Positions 63,625-64,000 of a stretch of DNA of 64,000 nucleotides are shown here, one piece after another; position 1 is the first letter of the stretch; each line of letters opens with the position of its first letter. The stretch is from Moellerella wisconsensis ATCC 35017 (GTDB lineage Bacteria; Pseudomonadota; Gammaproteobacteria; Enterobacterales; Enterobacteriaceae). Position numbers and translations under genes: made by a program. A model generated the notes under the pieces. That model did not search any database. It was given only the letters and a program-made list of their open reading frames with translations, and was not told where the DNA came from. The stretch lies in the NCBI RefSeq assembly GCF_001294465.1, contig NZ_LGAA01000002.1:124001-188000 (forward strand), read 5' to 3'.

Positions 63625-64000
63625 TTAACGCCCTGAAGGTGAATCGATATTCGCCGGTAATGGCGGCCCTTGCAATTCATTGGGGGTTGGTAATACTTGC
63701 GGGAGAACTTTCATCAAGCGTTCATTTGCAGCACGGTACACTTCAGAAGGCGGCAAAGGCTGTGCAGGATCGCTATCGCTCCCCCATAACAATAATAAGT
63801 ATCTTAGGCGCTGCAGTTCAGCCGTCGGCTTGGCATTAATGATGGTGTAAGCACGTTGAGTATCATGTTTCACACTAGAGACTACCCCTACAGGATAGCC
63901 CTCAGGGAAGCGTCCGCCTAATCCAGAAGTCACTAACACATCACCCGGGCGAATATCCGTATTTTCTGGCAATGGCTCTAATTGTAAGTCGTCGCTACAT
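63625..64000 (-). CDS. mreC: Rod shape-determining protein MreC, 3' part
   Basis: Periplasmic scaffold of the elongasome that binds PBP2. The frame is open to the window edge. About 124 C-terminal residues are visible: DDLQLEPLPENTDIRPGDVLVTSGLGG, YPVGVVSSVKHDTQRAYT and ELQRLRYLLLLWG belong to the MreC beta-barrel, ending with a Pro-rich tail. The start lies outside the window; a TTG near 63972 is not a start. 53 bases separate it from mreD. Confidence 0.95.
   Translation of the reverse strand, partial: CSDDLQLEPLPENTDIRPGDVLVTSGLGGRFPEGYPVGVVSSVKHDTQRAYTIINAKPTAELQRLRYLLLLWGSDSDPAQPLPPSEVYRAANERLMKVLPQVLPTPNELQGPPLPANIDSPSGR

Overview
This is an AT-rich chromosomal window from a gammaproteobacterium of the order Enterobacterales. 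Nearly every intact gene has a close E. coli K-12 counterpart, often in the same order. Absent E. coli neighbours (mug, mzrA, yqjC, yrbG), an rnk-pmbA-darP insertion after npr, a secreted barnase homologue and a palindromic intergenic element point to a low-GC lineage outside Escherichia (Yersinia-, Budviciaceae- or Morganellaceae-like). The genus cannot be fixed from this window. Family assignments come from recalled sequences and visible motifs, not database searches.

Layout. 1-1447: 3' three-quarters of rpoD and its terminator. 1716-4700: a decaying N-acetylneuraminate (sialic acid) locus on the minus strand, with intact nanE and an RpiR-type regulator but a broken nanA and a deletion scar joining the start of nanK to the end of nanQ (yhcH). 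4877-5939: possible IS ends, tRNA-Ile2 (ileX) and a GNAT pseudogene. 6166-9512: fadH, then alx with its yybP-ykoY riboswitch. 9896-14908: yqjA, yqjDEK, yqjF, yhaJ, yhaK and the RNase P RNA gene. 14975-19447: rsmI, divergent from lpoA-yraN-diaA-dolP. 19451-23393: mtgA, elbB and arcB, with the sRNA ArcZ facing arcB. 24160-30045: glutamate synthase gltBD. 30194-32610: sspAB and rpsI-rplM. 32968-37782: zapE, zapG, degQ, degS. 37893-42992: murA, ibaG and the Mla lipid-transport operon. 43530-50566: the kdsD-kdsC-lptC-lptA-lptB-rpoN-hpf-ptsN-rapZ-npr cluster. 50785-53559: rnk, pmbA, darP. 53730-54504: a barstar/barnase pair. 54637-64000: tldD, a nitrilase, yhdP, rng, maf, mreD and the 3' end of mreC.

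Most of the window serves the cell envelope: LPS precursor synthesis and export, phospholipid retrograde transport (mla, yhdP), peptidoglycan synthesis (murA, mtgA, lpoA, mreCD) and periplasmic quality control (degQ, degS, dolP). The rest covers nitrogen assimilation (gltBD, rpoN, nitrogen PTS), redox sensing (arcB/ArcZ) and translation.

No previously undescribed multigene system is evident. The most useful observations are the eroding sialic acid locus, an LpoA that lacks about 90 residues of its TPR domain, a secreted barnase next to its barstar inhibitor, and a recurrent pattern of 11-16 bp tandem repeats between genes, two of which begin inside the stop-codon region of the adjacent gene (sspB, rng).
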